DNA of 21,486 bases, taken from assembly GCA_902489945.1 (NCBI GenBank), contig CABUBZ010000032.1, forward strand, positions 1-21,486, given 5' to 3'. The stretch's first letter is position 1. Every line of letters begins with the position of its first letter. A program made the translations under genes and the position numbers. This document shows, piece by piece, positions 13,293 through 20,914 of the stretch. Origin of the DNA: an uncultured Collinsella sp. Lineage in GTDB: Bacteria > Actinomycetota > Coriobacteriia > Coriobacteriales > Coriobacteriaceae. The notes under the pieces are model-generated. The model was given only the letters and a program-made list of their open reading frames with translations, did no database searches and was not told the DNA's origin.

Positions 13293-13670
13293 TTGCCTAC
13301 TATTAACCAGCTGGTTCGCCAGGGCCGTCGTTCCGTGCCCAAGAAGTCCAAGAACGCTGCTCTGCAGCACAACTCCCAGAAGCGCGGCGTGTGCACCCGC
13401 GTCTTCACCACGAGCCCCAAGAAGCCGAACTCGGCTCTTCGTAAGGTTGCCCGTGTTCGCCTCGTCAACGGCATCGAAGTTACTGCTTACATCCCGGGTG
13501 AGGGCCACAACCTGCAGGAGCACTCCATCGTGCTCGTCCGCGGCGGTCGTGTCCGTGACCTCCCTGGTGTCCGTTATCACGTCATCCGTGGCGCCTACGA
13601 CGCTGCTCCGGTCCAGAACCGTATGCAGGCCCGTTCCAAGTACGGTGCTAAGCGCCCCAAGGCCAAATAA
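13293..13670 (+). CDS. rpsL: 30S ribosomal protein S12
   Basis: A 125-residue decoding-centre protein that monitors codon-anticodon pairing. The family start MPTINQLVRQGRR is encoded from a TTG codon at 13293, with AAGGAG at 13281-13286. The conserved loop TSPKKPNSALRK keeps K43, and PGEGHNLQEHS is intact. In the second loop (RGGRVRDLPGVRYH) residue 88 is arginine, where E. coli (K87) and M. tuberculosis (K88) have lysine; Lys-to-Arg here is a known streptomycin-resistance change. First gene of the str operon, 73 bp before rpsG. Confidence 0.97.
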   Translation: MPTINQLVRQGRRSVPKKSKNAALQHNSQKRGVCTRVFTTSPKKPNSALRKVARVRLVNGIEVTAYIPGEGHNLQEHSIVLVRGGRVRDLPGVRYHVIRGAYDAAPVQNRMQARSKYGAKRPKAK

Positions 13671-13743
13671 GCCAGATAACGTTTTGATACTTTCGCCGTG
13701 TGCCGCCTAAGCGCCGCACGGTAGACACTTAAGGAGATTTCAC

Positions 13744-14217
13744 ATGCCGCGTCGTGCAGCAGCTAATCGTCGTGAGGTTCAGCCTGACGCCGTTTACAAC
13801 AACCGCCTGGTGACTCAGCTCATCAACAAGGTCCTTCTTGACGGCAAGAAGGCCACCGCTGAGCGCATCGTTTACACCGCTTTCGAGATCGTTGCCGAGA
13901 AGTCCGAGGGTGGCGACGCTCTCGCTACCTTCAAGAAGGCTATGGACAACGTCAAGCCCACGCTCGAGGTTAAGCCCAAGCGTGTCGGTGGCGCTACCTA
14001 TCAGGTCCCGATGGAGGTCAACTCCCGTCGTTCCACCGCTCTGGGTATCCGCTGGATCGTCAACTTCTCCCGCGCTCGCAAGGAGAAGACCATGGCCGAG
14101 CGTCTCGCCAACGAGATCCTCGACGCTTCCAACGGCCTGGGCGCTTCCGTCAAGAAGCGTGAGGACGTCTTCAAGATGGCCGAGGCCAACCGCGCGTTCT
14201 CTCACTATCGTTGGTAA
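13744..14217 (+). CDS. rpsG: 30S ribosomal protein S7
   Basis: A 157-residue primary 16S rRNA-binding protein that organises the 30S head and lines the E and P sites. Family blocks visible are MPRRAAANRREVQPDAVYNN, LVTQLINKVLLDGKKATAER and GGATYQVPMEVNSRRSTALG, then the C-terminal KKREDVFKMAEANRAFSHYRW. ATG at 13744 with AAGGAG at 13731-13736. It lies between rpsL and fusA (19 bp gap) in the usual str-operon order. In E. coli S7 is the operon's translational repressor; no equivalent site is identified here. Confidence 0.97.
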   Translation: MPRRAAANRREVQPDAVYNNRLVTQLINKVLLDGKKATAERIVYTAFEIVAEKSEGGDALATFKKAMDNVKPTLEVKPKRVGGATYQVPMEVNSRRSTALGIRWIVNFSRARKEKTMAERLANEILDASNGLGASVKKREDVFKMAEANRAFSHYRW

Positions 14218-14236
14218 GTTAAGGTAAGGAACTAAC

Positions 14237-16336
14237 ATGGCTAAGCCTAAGTACAAGCTTTCCGATACCCGCAACATCGGCATCATGGCCCACATCGATG
14301 CCGGTAAGACCACCACGACCGAGCGTATTCTTTACTACACCGGTAAGACCCACAAGATCGGTGAGGTCCATGAGGGCGCTGCCACCATGGACTGGATGGT
14401 TCAGGAGCAGGAGCGCGGCGTAACCATTACCTCCGCTGCTACCACGTGCTTCTGGAACAAGGACGGTAAGGACTACCGCATCCAGATCATCGACACCCCG
14501 GGCCACGTTGACTTCACCGCCGAGGTCGAGCGCTGCCTGCGCGTCCTCGATGGCGCTGTCGCCGTCTTCGACGCCGTTGCCGGCGTTCAGCCCCAGTCTG
14601 AGACCGTTTGGCGTCAGGCTTCCACCTTCAACGTCCCCCGCATCGCCTTCATCAACAAGTATGACCGCGTGGGCGCTGACTTCTTCAACGCTATCGAGAC
14701 CATGAAGGATCGTCTCGACGCTAACGCCGTGGCCGCTCAGGTCCCGATGGGCGCCGAGGACAACTTCTGGGGCGTCATCGACCTGGTCACCATGACTGCA
14801 TGGGACTTCAAGGCCGACGAGAAGGGCATGACCTACCCCGAGCCGATGGACGAGATCCCGGCTGAGTTTGCTGACATCGCTGCCACCAAGCGCGAGGAGC
14901 TCCTCGACGCTGCTGCCAGCTTTGACGACGAGCTCATGGAGAAGATCCTCATGGAGGAGGACTTCACCGTCGAGGAGCTCAAGGCTGCTCTGCGCAAGGG
15001 CGTTCTGGCCAACGAGCTCAACCTCGTCTTCGTGGGTTCCGCCTACAAGAACAAGGGCGTTCAGGAGCTGCTCGACGCTGTCGTCGACTACCTGCCCAGC
15101 CCGCTCGACGTTGAGGCCGTCACCGGTACCGATCCGGACACCGGCGAGGAGATTCAGCGTCATCCTTCCTTCGACGAGCCCTTCTCCGGCCTGGTCTTCA
15201 AGATCATGACCGACCCGTTCGTCGGTAAGCTCACCTACGTCCGCGTTTACTCCGGCCGTGCCGAGTCCGGCTCCTACGTTGTTAACGCTTCCAACGGTCA
15301 GCGCGAGCGTCTCGGCCGCATCCTCGAGATGAACGCCGCCGAGCGTATCGACCGTGATGACGCTGCCGCCGGCGACATTGTCGCTTGCGTCGGCTTCAAG
15401 AACTCCACCACCGGCGACACCCTGTGTGCCGAGGGCAAGGAGATCGTCCTCGAGAAGATCGAGTTCGCTAAGCCCGTTATCGACGTTGCCATCGAGCCCA
15501 AGACCAAGGCCGAGCAGGACAAGATGTCCCTGGCTCTGACCAAGCTCGCCGAGGAGGACCCGACCTTCCAGGTGTCCACCAACCACGAGACCGGCCAGAC
15601 CATCATCGCCGGCATGGGCGAGCTGCACCTCGAGATCATCGTCGACCGTCTGCTCCGCGAGTTCAAGGTTGACGCTAACGTTGGTAAGCCCCAGGTTGCC
15701 TACCGCGAGACCGCTGGTCACGACGTCGAGAAGGCTGAGGGCAAGTTCGTCCGTCAGTCCGGCGGTCGCGGTCAGTACGGCCACGCCGTCATCAAGCTCG
15801 AGAAGATGGAGGAGGGCTTCGGCTACGAGTTCGTCAACGCTATCGTCGGCGGCGTCGTGCCCAAGGAGTACATCCCGTCCATCGACAAGGGCATCCAGGA
15901 GGCCCTGAACACCGGTGTTATCGCCGGCTTCCCGGTCCTCGACGTTAAGGTCACCCTGTTCGACGGTTCTTACCACGAGGTCGACTCCTCCGAGGCCGCC
16001 TTCAAGATCGCCGGTTCCATGGCTATCAAGGACGCCCTCAAGAAGTCCGACCCGCAGCTGCTCGAGCCGATCATGGCTGTCGAGGTCGAGACCCCCGAGC
16101 AGTACATGGGCGACGTTATGGGCAACCTCTCCGGTCGCCGCGGCAAGATCGAGGGCATGGAGGATCGCAAGAACAGCAAGCTCATCCGTGCCAAGGTGCC
16201 GCTGGGCGAGATGTTCGGTTACGCTACCGACCTTCGCTCCCAGACCCAGGGCCGTGCATCCTACACGATGCAGTTCGACTCTTATGAGCCCGCGCCCAAG
16301 TCCATCGTGGACGAGGTCATGAGCAAGAACGCCTAA
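14237..16336 (+). CDS. fusA: Elongation factor G
   Basis: The translocation GTPase, 699 residues, normal length. The P-loop AHIDAGKTTTTERILYYTG is near residue 18, switch I is QERGVTITSAATT, switch II is IDTPGHVDFT, and the guanine-specificity motif is NKYD (N140-D143). NKYD fits NKxD but has Tyr where most EF-G have Met. Domain II begins near residue 295, then EF-G domains III-V, including RQSGGRGQYGHAVI and the C-terminal LGEMFGYATDLRSQTQGRAS. ATG at 14237 with AAGGTAAGGA at 14221-14230. Cotranscribed with rpsL-rpsG; the tuf gene that usually follows is absent and rpsJ comes next. Confidence 0.98.
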   Translation: MAKPKYKLSDTRNIGIMAHIDAGKTTTTERILYYTGKTHKIGEVHEGAATMDWMVQEQERGVTITSAATTCFWNKDGKDYRIQIIDTPGHVDFTAEVERCLRVLDGAVAVFDAVAGVQPQSETVWRQASTFNVPRIAFINKYDRVGADFFNAIETMKDRLDANAVAAQVPMGAEDNFWGVIDLVTMTAWDFKADEKGMTYPEPMDEIPAEFADIAATKREELLDAAASFDDELMEKILMEEDFTVEELKAALRKGVLANELNLVFVGSAYKNKGVQELLDAVVDYLPSPLDVEAVTGTDPDTGEEIQRHPSFDEPFSGLVFKIMTDPFVGKLTYVRVYSGRAESGSYVVNASNGQRERLGRILEMNAAERIDRDDAAAGDIVACVGFKNSTTGDTLCAEGKEIVLEKIEFAKPVIDVAIEPKTKAEQDKMSLALTKLAEEDPTFQVSTNHETGQTIIAGMGELHLEIIVDRLLREFKVDANVGKPQVAYRETAGHDVEKAEGKFVRQSGGRGQYGHAVIKLEKMEEGFGYEFVNAIVGGVVPKEYIPSIDKGIQEALNTGVIAGFPVLDVKVTLFDGSYHEVDSSEAAFKIAGSMAIKDALKKSDPQLLEPIMAVEVETPEQYMGDVMGNLSGRRGKIEGMEDRKNSKLIRAKVPLGEMFGYATDLRSQTQGRASYTMQFDSYEPAPKSIVDEVMSKNA

Positions 16337-16396
16337 GTTCGAGCTCCCTGTTACGTAATCCGCGAGAACATCTCTCGCACTCTTTGGAGGTTTAAG

Positions 16397-16705
16397 TTGG
16401 CTACCCAGAAGATCCGCATTCGCCTCAAGGGCTATGATCACGAGGTCGTCGATCAGTCCGCGAAGCTCATCGTCGAGACCGCTCAGAAGACCGGCGCTCG
16501 CGTTTCCGGTCCTGTCCCCCTGCCCACCGAGCGCAACCTGTACACGGTTATCCGCTCGCCGCACGTGAACAAGGACTCCCGTGAGCAGTTCGAGATGCGC
16601 ACCCACAAGCGCCTCATCGACATCCTCGACCCCACCTCGGGCACCGTTGATTCGCTCATGCGTCTCGACCTTCCCGCTGGCGTCGACATCGACATCAAGC
16701 TCTAA
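16397..16705 (+). CDS. rpsJ: 30S ribosomal protein S10 / NusE
   Basis: A 102-residue protein of the 30S head that also works with NusB in transcription antitermination. The sequence MATQKIRIRLKGYDHEVVDQ, then GPVPLPTERNLYTVIRSPHV and FEMRTHKRLIDILDPTSGTV, is diagnostic. It starts at TTG 16397, with GGAGG at 16386-16390. Usually rpsJ heads the S10 operon (rplC, rplD and so on), but here it is 60 bp after fusA and is followed by a strong terminator, so it is detached from that operon and ends the str operon. Confidence 0.97.
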   Translation: MATQKIRIRLKGYDHEVVDQSAKLIVETAQKTGARVSGPVPLPTERNLYTVIRSPHVNKDSREQFEMRTHKRLIDILDPTSGTVDSLMRLDLPAGVDIDIKL

Positions 16706-16726
16706 GCGATATCGCTCATAGCTTAC

Positions 16727-16766
16727 AGAGCCCCGCTGCCATTACGGTAGCAGGGCTCTTTTGTTT
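16727..16766 (+). terminator. Rho-independent terminator after rpsJ
   Basis: A 14-bp stem (16727-16740 with 16746-16759; one mismatch, one G-U pair) with a 5-base loop is followed by TTTTGTTTT. It ends the str operon before the convergent birA gene. Confidence 0.9.
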
Positions 16767-16821
16767 TGAATGATGGCCTTGGGGGACCGGGTAATGCTGT
16801 AGAGCGGGTGGCTGTGGCGCC

Positions 16822-17598
16822 TTATTTACCCATGGGACGCAGCGATGCCTCCTCAAAATGGAAGGATCGCAAGCCGTCTTCCGTTTCGATACACGCGCGA
16901 CCAAAGGCATCGACCGTTTGAAAGATGCCACGCGCCAGCTCGTCACCGGCAGGGGAACGGGCGATAACGTGCTTCCCAATCCAATTGAGATGAGCGACAT
17001 AATCATCGTGGACGGGCGCGATCGGACCAGCGTCTTCTTCCATGGCGTTGAGTAGATCTGCCCACGTGTCCACAGCGTTTACGACGGTGTGATAGACCTC
17101 CTTGAGCAGCGCATCGACGGTGGGAACATTCTCGTTGAGGTCTGAGAGGCCGATTGCCGGCAGGCCGCCATCGGGAACCTCCGAGGGCACATAGTTCACA
17201 TTGACGCCAATGCCGCAGACGGCAAAGGGCTTGCCCTCGGTGTCACGAGCCGCCTCGACCAAAATGCCGCCGAGCTTGCGTCCACGCGCGACCAGGTCGT
17301 TGGGCCATTTAAGGCGAATCTCGTTTGCAAGACCCTGCTTTTCGAGCGCCTCGAGCACCGCTAGGCCGCTGACGGCGGCAAGACCAGAGTACTTTGCAGG
17401 ATTAACGCATGGACGTAGGACAATCGAGAGCAACAGGTTGCCGGCGGTTGAATCCCACTTGTGGCCGCGTCGGCCGCGTCCTGCCGTTTGCGCGCGGGCG
17501 GCAAGCCCCGTGCCGTGCGGCGCTCCCTGTTTTCCTGCCTCGAGCAGGTCATCGTTGGTCGATCCGGTTACGTCGACTATCGTTAATTGAGCATCCAT
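16822..17598 (-). CDS. birA: Biotin--[acetyl-CoA carboxylase] ligase, without N-terminal DNA-binding domain
   Basis: This enzyme activates biotin as biotinyl-AMP and attaches it to the carrier protein of acetyl-CoA carboxylase. The 258-residue product has VTGSTND near the N-terminus, the biotinyl-AMP-binding loop GRGRRGHKW, then NLLLSIVLRP, KWPNDLV and KLGGILVE, and a small C-terminal SH3-like domain from about residue 205. The start at 17598 is chosen because homology begins there and AAGGAGG precedes it (17610-17616 on the minus strand); the open frame extends 27 codons further without family similarity. There is no winged-helix domain, so unlike E. coli BirA it should not be a repressor. 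It is divergent from the fab genes, which produce the pathway its substrate feeds. Confidence 0.9.
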   Translation of the reverse strand: MDAQLTIVDVTGSTNDDLLEAGKQGAPHGTGLAARAQTAGRGRRGHKWDSTAGNLLLSIVLRPCVNPAKYSGLAAVSGLAVLEALEKQGLANEIRLKWPNDLVARGRKLGGILVEAARDTEGKPFAVCGIGVNVNYVPSEVPDGGLPAIGLSDLNENVPTVDALLKEVYHTVVNAVDTWADLLNAMEEDAGPIAPVHDDYVAHLNWIGKHVIARSPAGDELARGIFQTVDAFGRACIETEDGLRSFHFEEASLRPMGK

Positions 17599-17692
17599 AG
17601 CGGCTGCTACCTCCTTAATGAATAAGTGAATGACGCAATGGTGTCGAGAGATAGACACAATGTGAAGCCTTTGTCGCATTTGGACAATTTAA

Positions 17693-17708
17693 TGTTAACA
17701 CGTCAACA
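17693..17708. promoter_or_regulatory. Operator-like palindrome 1 in the birA-fabH intergenic region
   Basis: TGTTAACACGTCAACA fits the palindrome TGTTnACnnGTnAACA. A second copy lies 48 bp downstream (17741-17756). This copy overlaps where the -35 box of the TATCCT promoter would lie, so a bound regulator could block fabH. The regulator is not encoded in the window. Confidence 0.6.
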
Positions 17709-17729
17709 AAGCGAAGAATGCGCTATCCT
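17701..17729 (+). promoter_or_regulatory. Tentative fabH promoter
   Basis: TATCCT at 17724-17729, identical to the -10 box proposed for rpsL, has only a weak -35 sequence 17 bp upstream (CGTCAA, 17701-17706) inside operator-like palindrome 1. The start would fall near 17736, just before palindrome 2. A weak -35 would suit a regulated promoter; the assignment is uncertain. Confidence 0.35.
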
Positions 17730-17740
17730 CTCTTGGTCGA

Positions 17741-17756
17741 TGTAAACACGTCAACA
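17741..17756. promoter_or_regulatory. Operator-like palindrome 2 before fabH
   Basis: TGTAAACACGTCAACA differs from palindrome 1 by one base. It lies just downstream of the expected transcription start and 4 bases before the AAAGGAGG ribosome site of fabH. Two copies around one promoter suggest repression of the fab operon by a pathway-specific regulator. Confidence 0.6.
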
Positions 17757-17774
17757 ACTCAAAGGAGGTTAGTG

Positions 17775-18734
17775 ATGGGTTTCACGATTCTTGGAACAGG
17801 CTCGGCGCTTCCCAAGCGCAGTGTTTCCAATGACGAGCTGTCCGAGTTCCTCGATACCTCGGATGAGTGGATTTTTACCCGCACAGGCATCAAGAGCCGC
17901 CATGTGTGCACCACCGAGTCACTCGACGACCTTGCCGTGGCAGCGAGCGAGCAAGCGCTCCAGACGTCCGGAATCGATGCGAGCCAGCTGGATCTGATCG
18001 TCTGCTCGACGACGACGGGTGACCACCTTGTTCCCGCCGAGGCGTGTGCCGTTGCTGAGCGACTAGGCGCGACGTGCCCTGCCTTCGACGTTTCGGCGGC
18101 TTGTGCCGGCTTCGTATTTGCGCTCGATGTCGCCGAGGGCTATACCGCCCGAGGACGAGCCAAGCATGTGCTTGTCGTTGCTGCCGAGCAGATGACGCGC
18201 GCGCTTGACTGGACCGACCGTGCCACCTGCGTGCTTTTTGGCGATGGTGCAGGCGCCGCAGTGATAGAGACTGGGGGAGACAACCCCCTTGCTGTTGAGC
18301 TTTCGACGGCGCCCGACGTCGAGACATTGCGCGTTCCCGGACTGGTCGGCACCTCGCCGTTTAAGGCTTCCGCAGATAGCGAGAGCGTGCTGTCCATGAA
18401 CGGTCGTCGTGTGTTCAAGTTCGGCGTCAATGCCATCTGCGACACGGTCCATAGGCTTGTGAGCGATGCGGGCATTTCGGTCGAAGACATCAATCATTTT
18501 GTATTCCATCAGGCTAACGAACGAATCCTGAGTCAGGCGGTCAAGCGTCTCGGCGTGCCAGGCGAGCGCGTGGTTCGAACGCTGCGCGAGACCGGCAACA
18601 TTTCGAGCGCCTGCATTCCCTTTGCGCTTGACCGGCTGGCACGCACCGACGCACTGAATGCGGGCGACACCATCGCCCTCGTTGGATTTGGCGCCGGCCT
18701 GGATATAGGTGGCTATCTGCTTCGTTGGAAGTAG
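17775..18734 (+). CDS. fabH: Beta-ketoacyl-ACP synthase III
   Basis: Condenses an acyl-CoA primer with malonyl-ACP to start type II fatty-acid synthesis. The 319-residue product has the FabH catalytic triad C110 (SAACAGFVFAL), H245 (FVFHQANERIL) and N275 (ETGNISSACIPFAL), with GDGAGAAV and the C-terminal GFGAGLDIGGYLL. The ATG at 17775 follows AAAGGAGG at 17761-17768 and gives the family start GFTILGTGSALP; an in-frame upstream ATG at 17718 lies before the ribosome site and is rejected. First gene of the fab operon, downstream of two operator-like palindromes; acpP follows after 52 bp. Confidence 0.96.
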   Translation: MGFTILGTGSALPKRSVSNDELSEFLDTSDEWIFTRTGIKSRHVCTTESLDDLAVAASEQALQTSGIDASQLDLIVCSTTTGDHLVPAEACAVAERLGATCPAFDVSAACAGFVFALDVAEGYTARGRAKHVLVVAAEQMTRALDWTDRATCVLFGDGAGAAVIETGGDNPLAVELSTAPDVETLRVPGLVGTSPFKASADSESVLSMNGRRVFKFGVNAICDTVHRLVSDAGISVEDINHFVFHQANERILSQAVKRLGVPGERVVRTLRETGNISSACIPFALDRLARTDALNAGDTIALVGFGAGLDIGGYLLRWK

Positions 18735-18786
18735 TCGCACATAGGAAATGAAACCGCCCCTAGGGCACAAACAAAGGAGAACTACC

Positions 18787-19023
18787 ATGGCAGATCAGAA
18801 GACCTTCGAGCGCGTTTGCGACGTTATCCGCGAGACCGCTGGCCTTGACGACGTCGAGATGAAGCCCGAGTCCACGCTCGAGGAGATTGGTCTCGACAGT
18901 CTGGGCACCGTCGAGATCCTCGTCGCCGTCGAGGACGAGTTTAGCATCCAGCTCGATACCGAGGAGAACCCCAAGACGGTCGGCGAGTTCGCCGATACGG
19001 TCGAGGCGGCATTGGAGAAGTAG
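18787..19023 (+). CDS. acpP: Acyl carrier protein
   Basis: A 78-residue acidic helical protein that carries growing acyl chains on a phosphopantetheine arm attached to S38 in the motif GLDSLGTVE. AAAGGAGAA at 18773-18781 precedes the ATG at 18787; a longer in-frame start at 18748 would precede the ribosome site. It lies between fabH and fabK (stop and next start 2 bases apart), within the fatty-acid operon, as in streptococci. Confidence 0.95.
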   Translation: MADQKTFERVCDVIRETAGLDDVEMKPESTLEEIGLDSLGTVEILVAVEDEFSIQLDTEENPKTVGEFADTVEAALEK

Positions 19024-19025
19024 AG

Positions 19026-19970
19026 ATGCTCAAGACTCCTCTCTGCGATCTGCTCGGCATCGAAAAGCCCGTGTTCCAGGGCGGTATGGCCTGGATTGCC
19101 GACGCCTCGCTGGCGTCCGCAGTGTCCGAGGCGGGCGGCTTAGGGATCATCGCGGCCATGAACGCCGACGCCAACTGGCTGCGCGACCAGATTCACGAGC
19201 TGCGCGCTAGGACGGATAAGCCCTTTGGCGTCAACGTCATGCTCATGAGCCCGTTTGCCGACGAGGTCGCGCAGGTCGTGATTGACGAGCGAGTGCCGGT
19301 CGTCGTGACGGGCGCCGGAAATCCCACCAAGTACATGAAGGCCTGGAACGAGGCGGGCATCAAGGTCATCCCGGTTGTTGCATCTGTGGCGCTGGCGCGT
19401 CTCGTGGCGCGTCGCGGAGCCACTGCCGTGGTTGCCGAGGGCACCGAATCGGGCGGCCATATTGGCGAGACCTCGACGATGGCATTGGTGCCGCAGGTTG
19501 TCGATGCGGTCGATATCCCCGTGGTGGCGGCCGGCGGCATCGCCGATGGCCGCGGTGTGGCGGCCGCCTTTATGCTCGGCGCTGCCGGCGTCCAGGTGGG
19601 AACACGCTTTCTGGTCGCAAACGAGTGCACCGTATCCGAACAGTACAAAGAGCTGGTGCTCAAGGCAGGCGATACGTCGACGCGTGCGACCGGTCGCTCG
19701 ACGGGGCATCCGGTTCGCGCCCTCAAGAGCCCCTTCACCAACGCGTATGCCAAGAACGAGGCGGCGGGCGCAAGCCCTGAGGAGCTCGGGGCCATGGGCA
19801 CGGGCGCGCTTCGTAAAGCCGCAAAGGACGGAAATTACGAAGAGGGTTCGTATTTGTGCGGACAGATTGCCGGCATGGTCAACGAACGCCAAAGTGCACG
19901 TGAAATCGTTGACGACCTGGTCGATGGCGCCGAGCGCGTCCTGAAGGGTGCGTGCGCATGGGTGGCGTAG
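19026..19970 (+). CDS. fabK: Enoyl-ACP reductase II (FMN-dependent)
   Basis: Catalyses the final NAD(P)H-dependent reduction of trans-2-enoyl-ACP in each elongation round. The 314-residue TIM-barrel flavoprotein of the nitronate monooxygenase/FabK family shows PVFQGGMAWIAD (residues 16-26), AEGTESGGHIGE with the catalytic-type His at 145, AAGGIADGRGVAAA and GVQVGTRFLVA for the FMN phosphate. The ATG is 2 bases after the acpP stop, with GGAGAAG inside acpP as ribosome site; it overlaps fabD by 13 bp. The operon context supports FabK over nitronate monooxygenase. FabK enzymes are insensitive to triclosan. Confidence 0.92.
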   Translation: MLKTPLCDLLGIEKPVFQGGMAWIADASLASAVSEAGGLGIIAAMNADANWLRDQIHELRARTDKPFGVNVMLMSPFADEVAQVVIDERVPVVVTGAGNPTKYMKAWNEAGIKVIPVVASVALARLVARRGATAVVAEGTESGGHIGETSTMALVPQVVDAVDIPVVAAGGIADGRGVAAAFMLGAAGVQVGTRFLVANECTVSEQYKELVLKAGDTSTRATGRSTGHPVRALKSPFTNAYAKNEAAGASPEELGAMGTGALRKAAKDGNYEEGSYLCGQIAGMVNERQSAREIVDDLVDGAERVLKGACAWVA

Positions 19971-20884
19971 CGTTTCTGTTTGCCGGCCAGGGCGCCCAGC
20001 ACCCCGCGATGGGCGTCGACCTGATCGAGGCATCGCCGGCGGCCGCCGAGGTGTTCGCCATTGTCGACGAGGTGCGCCCGGGGACGAGCGAGCAGTGCCG
20101 GAGCGCCTCCAAGGAGGAGCTCTCGCAGACCGAGAACACGCAGCCTTGCGTGTTCGTGCACGACTTGGCTGTCGCCGTCGCCCTGCGTGAGCGCGGCGTG
20201 GTACCTGCCGCCTGTGCGGGATTCTCGCTGGGCGAGGTCGCAGCGCTCACCTTTGCGGGGGCATTCGATACGCGAGCGGGTTTTGAGCTCGTGTGTGAGC
20301 GCGCGGCATTGATGGCCACGGCGGCCGAGCGTCACCCCGGCGGCATGCGCGCCGTCATCAAACTCGATGCGGCGCAAGTCGAGGGCCTGGCAAAACAGGC
20401 CGGCGAGGACTGCTGGCCAGTCAACTACAACAGTCCGCAGCAGACGGTTGTTGCCGGAGCGCCTGAGGCGCTGCAGGAGCTCGACGTCCTAGTAAAAGAG
20501 GCTGGCGGCCGCGCTATGAAAGTCGCGGTGTCGGGTGCATTTCATAGCCCCTATATGGCCGAGGCGACTGAGGGGCTGGCGACGTATATCCAAGACGGCC
20601 ACGCGCCGTCTCCGCTGCTGATTCCGGTCATGGCAAACATGACGGCGGCGCCCTATCCGGCGGAACCGCGAGCGGCATCGGATGTCTTGGCCAACCAGGT
20701 GAGCCATGCCGTTCGCTGGGTCGACACGCTGCATACTCTGCAGGATCAGGGCATCGACACGTTTATTGAGGTCGGCCCTGGCAAAACGCTGTCGGGCCTG
20801 GTCAAGCGTACGCTGAGCGACGTTCGCGTGTATTCGTGCGAAACGGCCGAGCAGGTTGCAGCTATTGCCGACGAACTCGCATAG
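19958..20884 (+). CDS. fabD: Malonyl-CoA:ACP transacylase
   Basis: Moves malonyl groups from CoA to ACP, supplying the extender for fatty-acid elongation. A 308-residue protein with the N-terminal FLFAGQGAQHPAMG, the nucleophile Ser in GFSLGEVAAL (usually GHSLGE; here Phe precedes Ser), the catalytic His in SGAFHSPYM, and IEVGPGKTLSGLVKR near the end. The ATG at 19958 is preferred to the GTG at 19952 because AAGGG at 19944-19948 is 9 bases away. It overlaps the end of fabK by 13 bp, indicating translational coupling. Confidence 0.95.
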   Translation: MGGVAFLFAGQGAQHPAMGVDLIEASPAAAEVFAIVDEVRPGTSEQCRSASKEELSQTENTQPCVFVHDLAVAVALRERGVVPAACAGFSLGEVAALTFAGAFDTRAGFELVCERAALMATAAERHPGGMRAVIKLDAAQVEGLAKQAGEDCWPVNYNSPQQTVVAGAPEALQELDVLVKEAGGRAMKVAVSGAFHSPYMAEATEGLATYIQDGHAPSPLLIPVMANMTAAPYPAEPRAASDVLANQVSHAVRWVDTLHTLQDQGIDTFIEVGPGKTLSGLVKRTLSDVRVYSCETAEQVAAIADELA

Positions 20885-20914
20885 TCCACAGGGCTGTAAC
20901 CCGAAAGGAATGAC

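Noticed and set aside
14219..16606. A minus-strand open frame of 795 codons opposite fusA and rpsJ
   Set aside because: Same cause: codon-aligned shadow of fusA with Val/Leu/Gly-rich meaningless product; sense-strand EF-G is unmistakable.
19948..20190. Small open frame overlapping the fabK-fabD junction
   Set aside because: It is an out-of-frame shadow of fabD, with an Arg-rich product and no own ribosome site.
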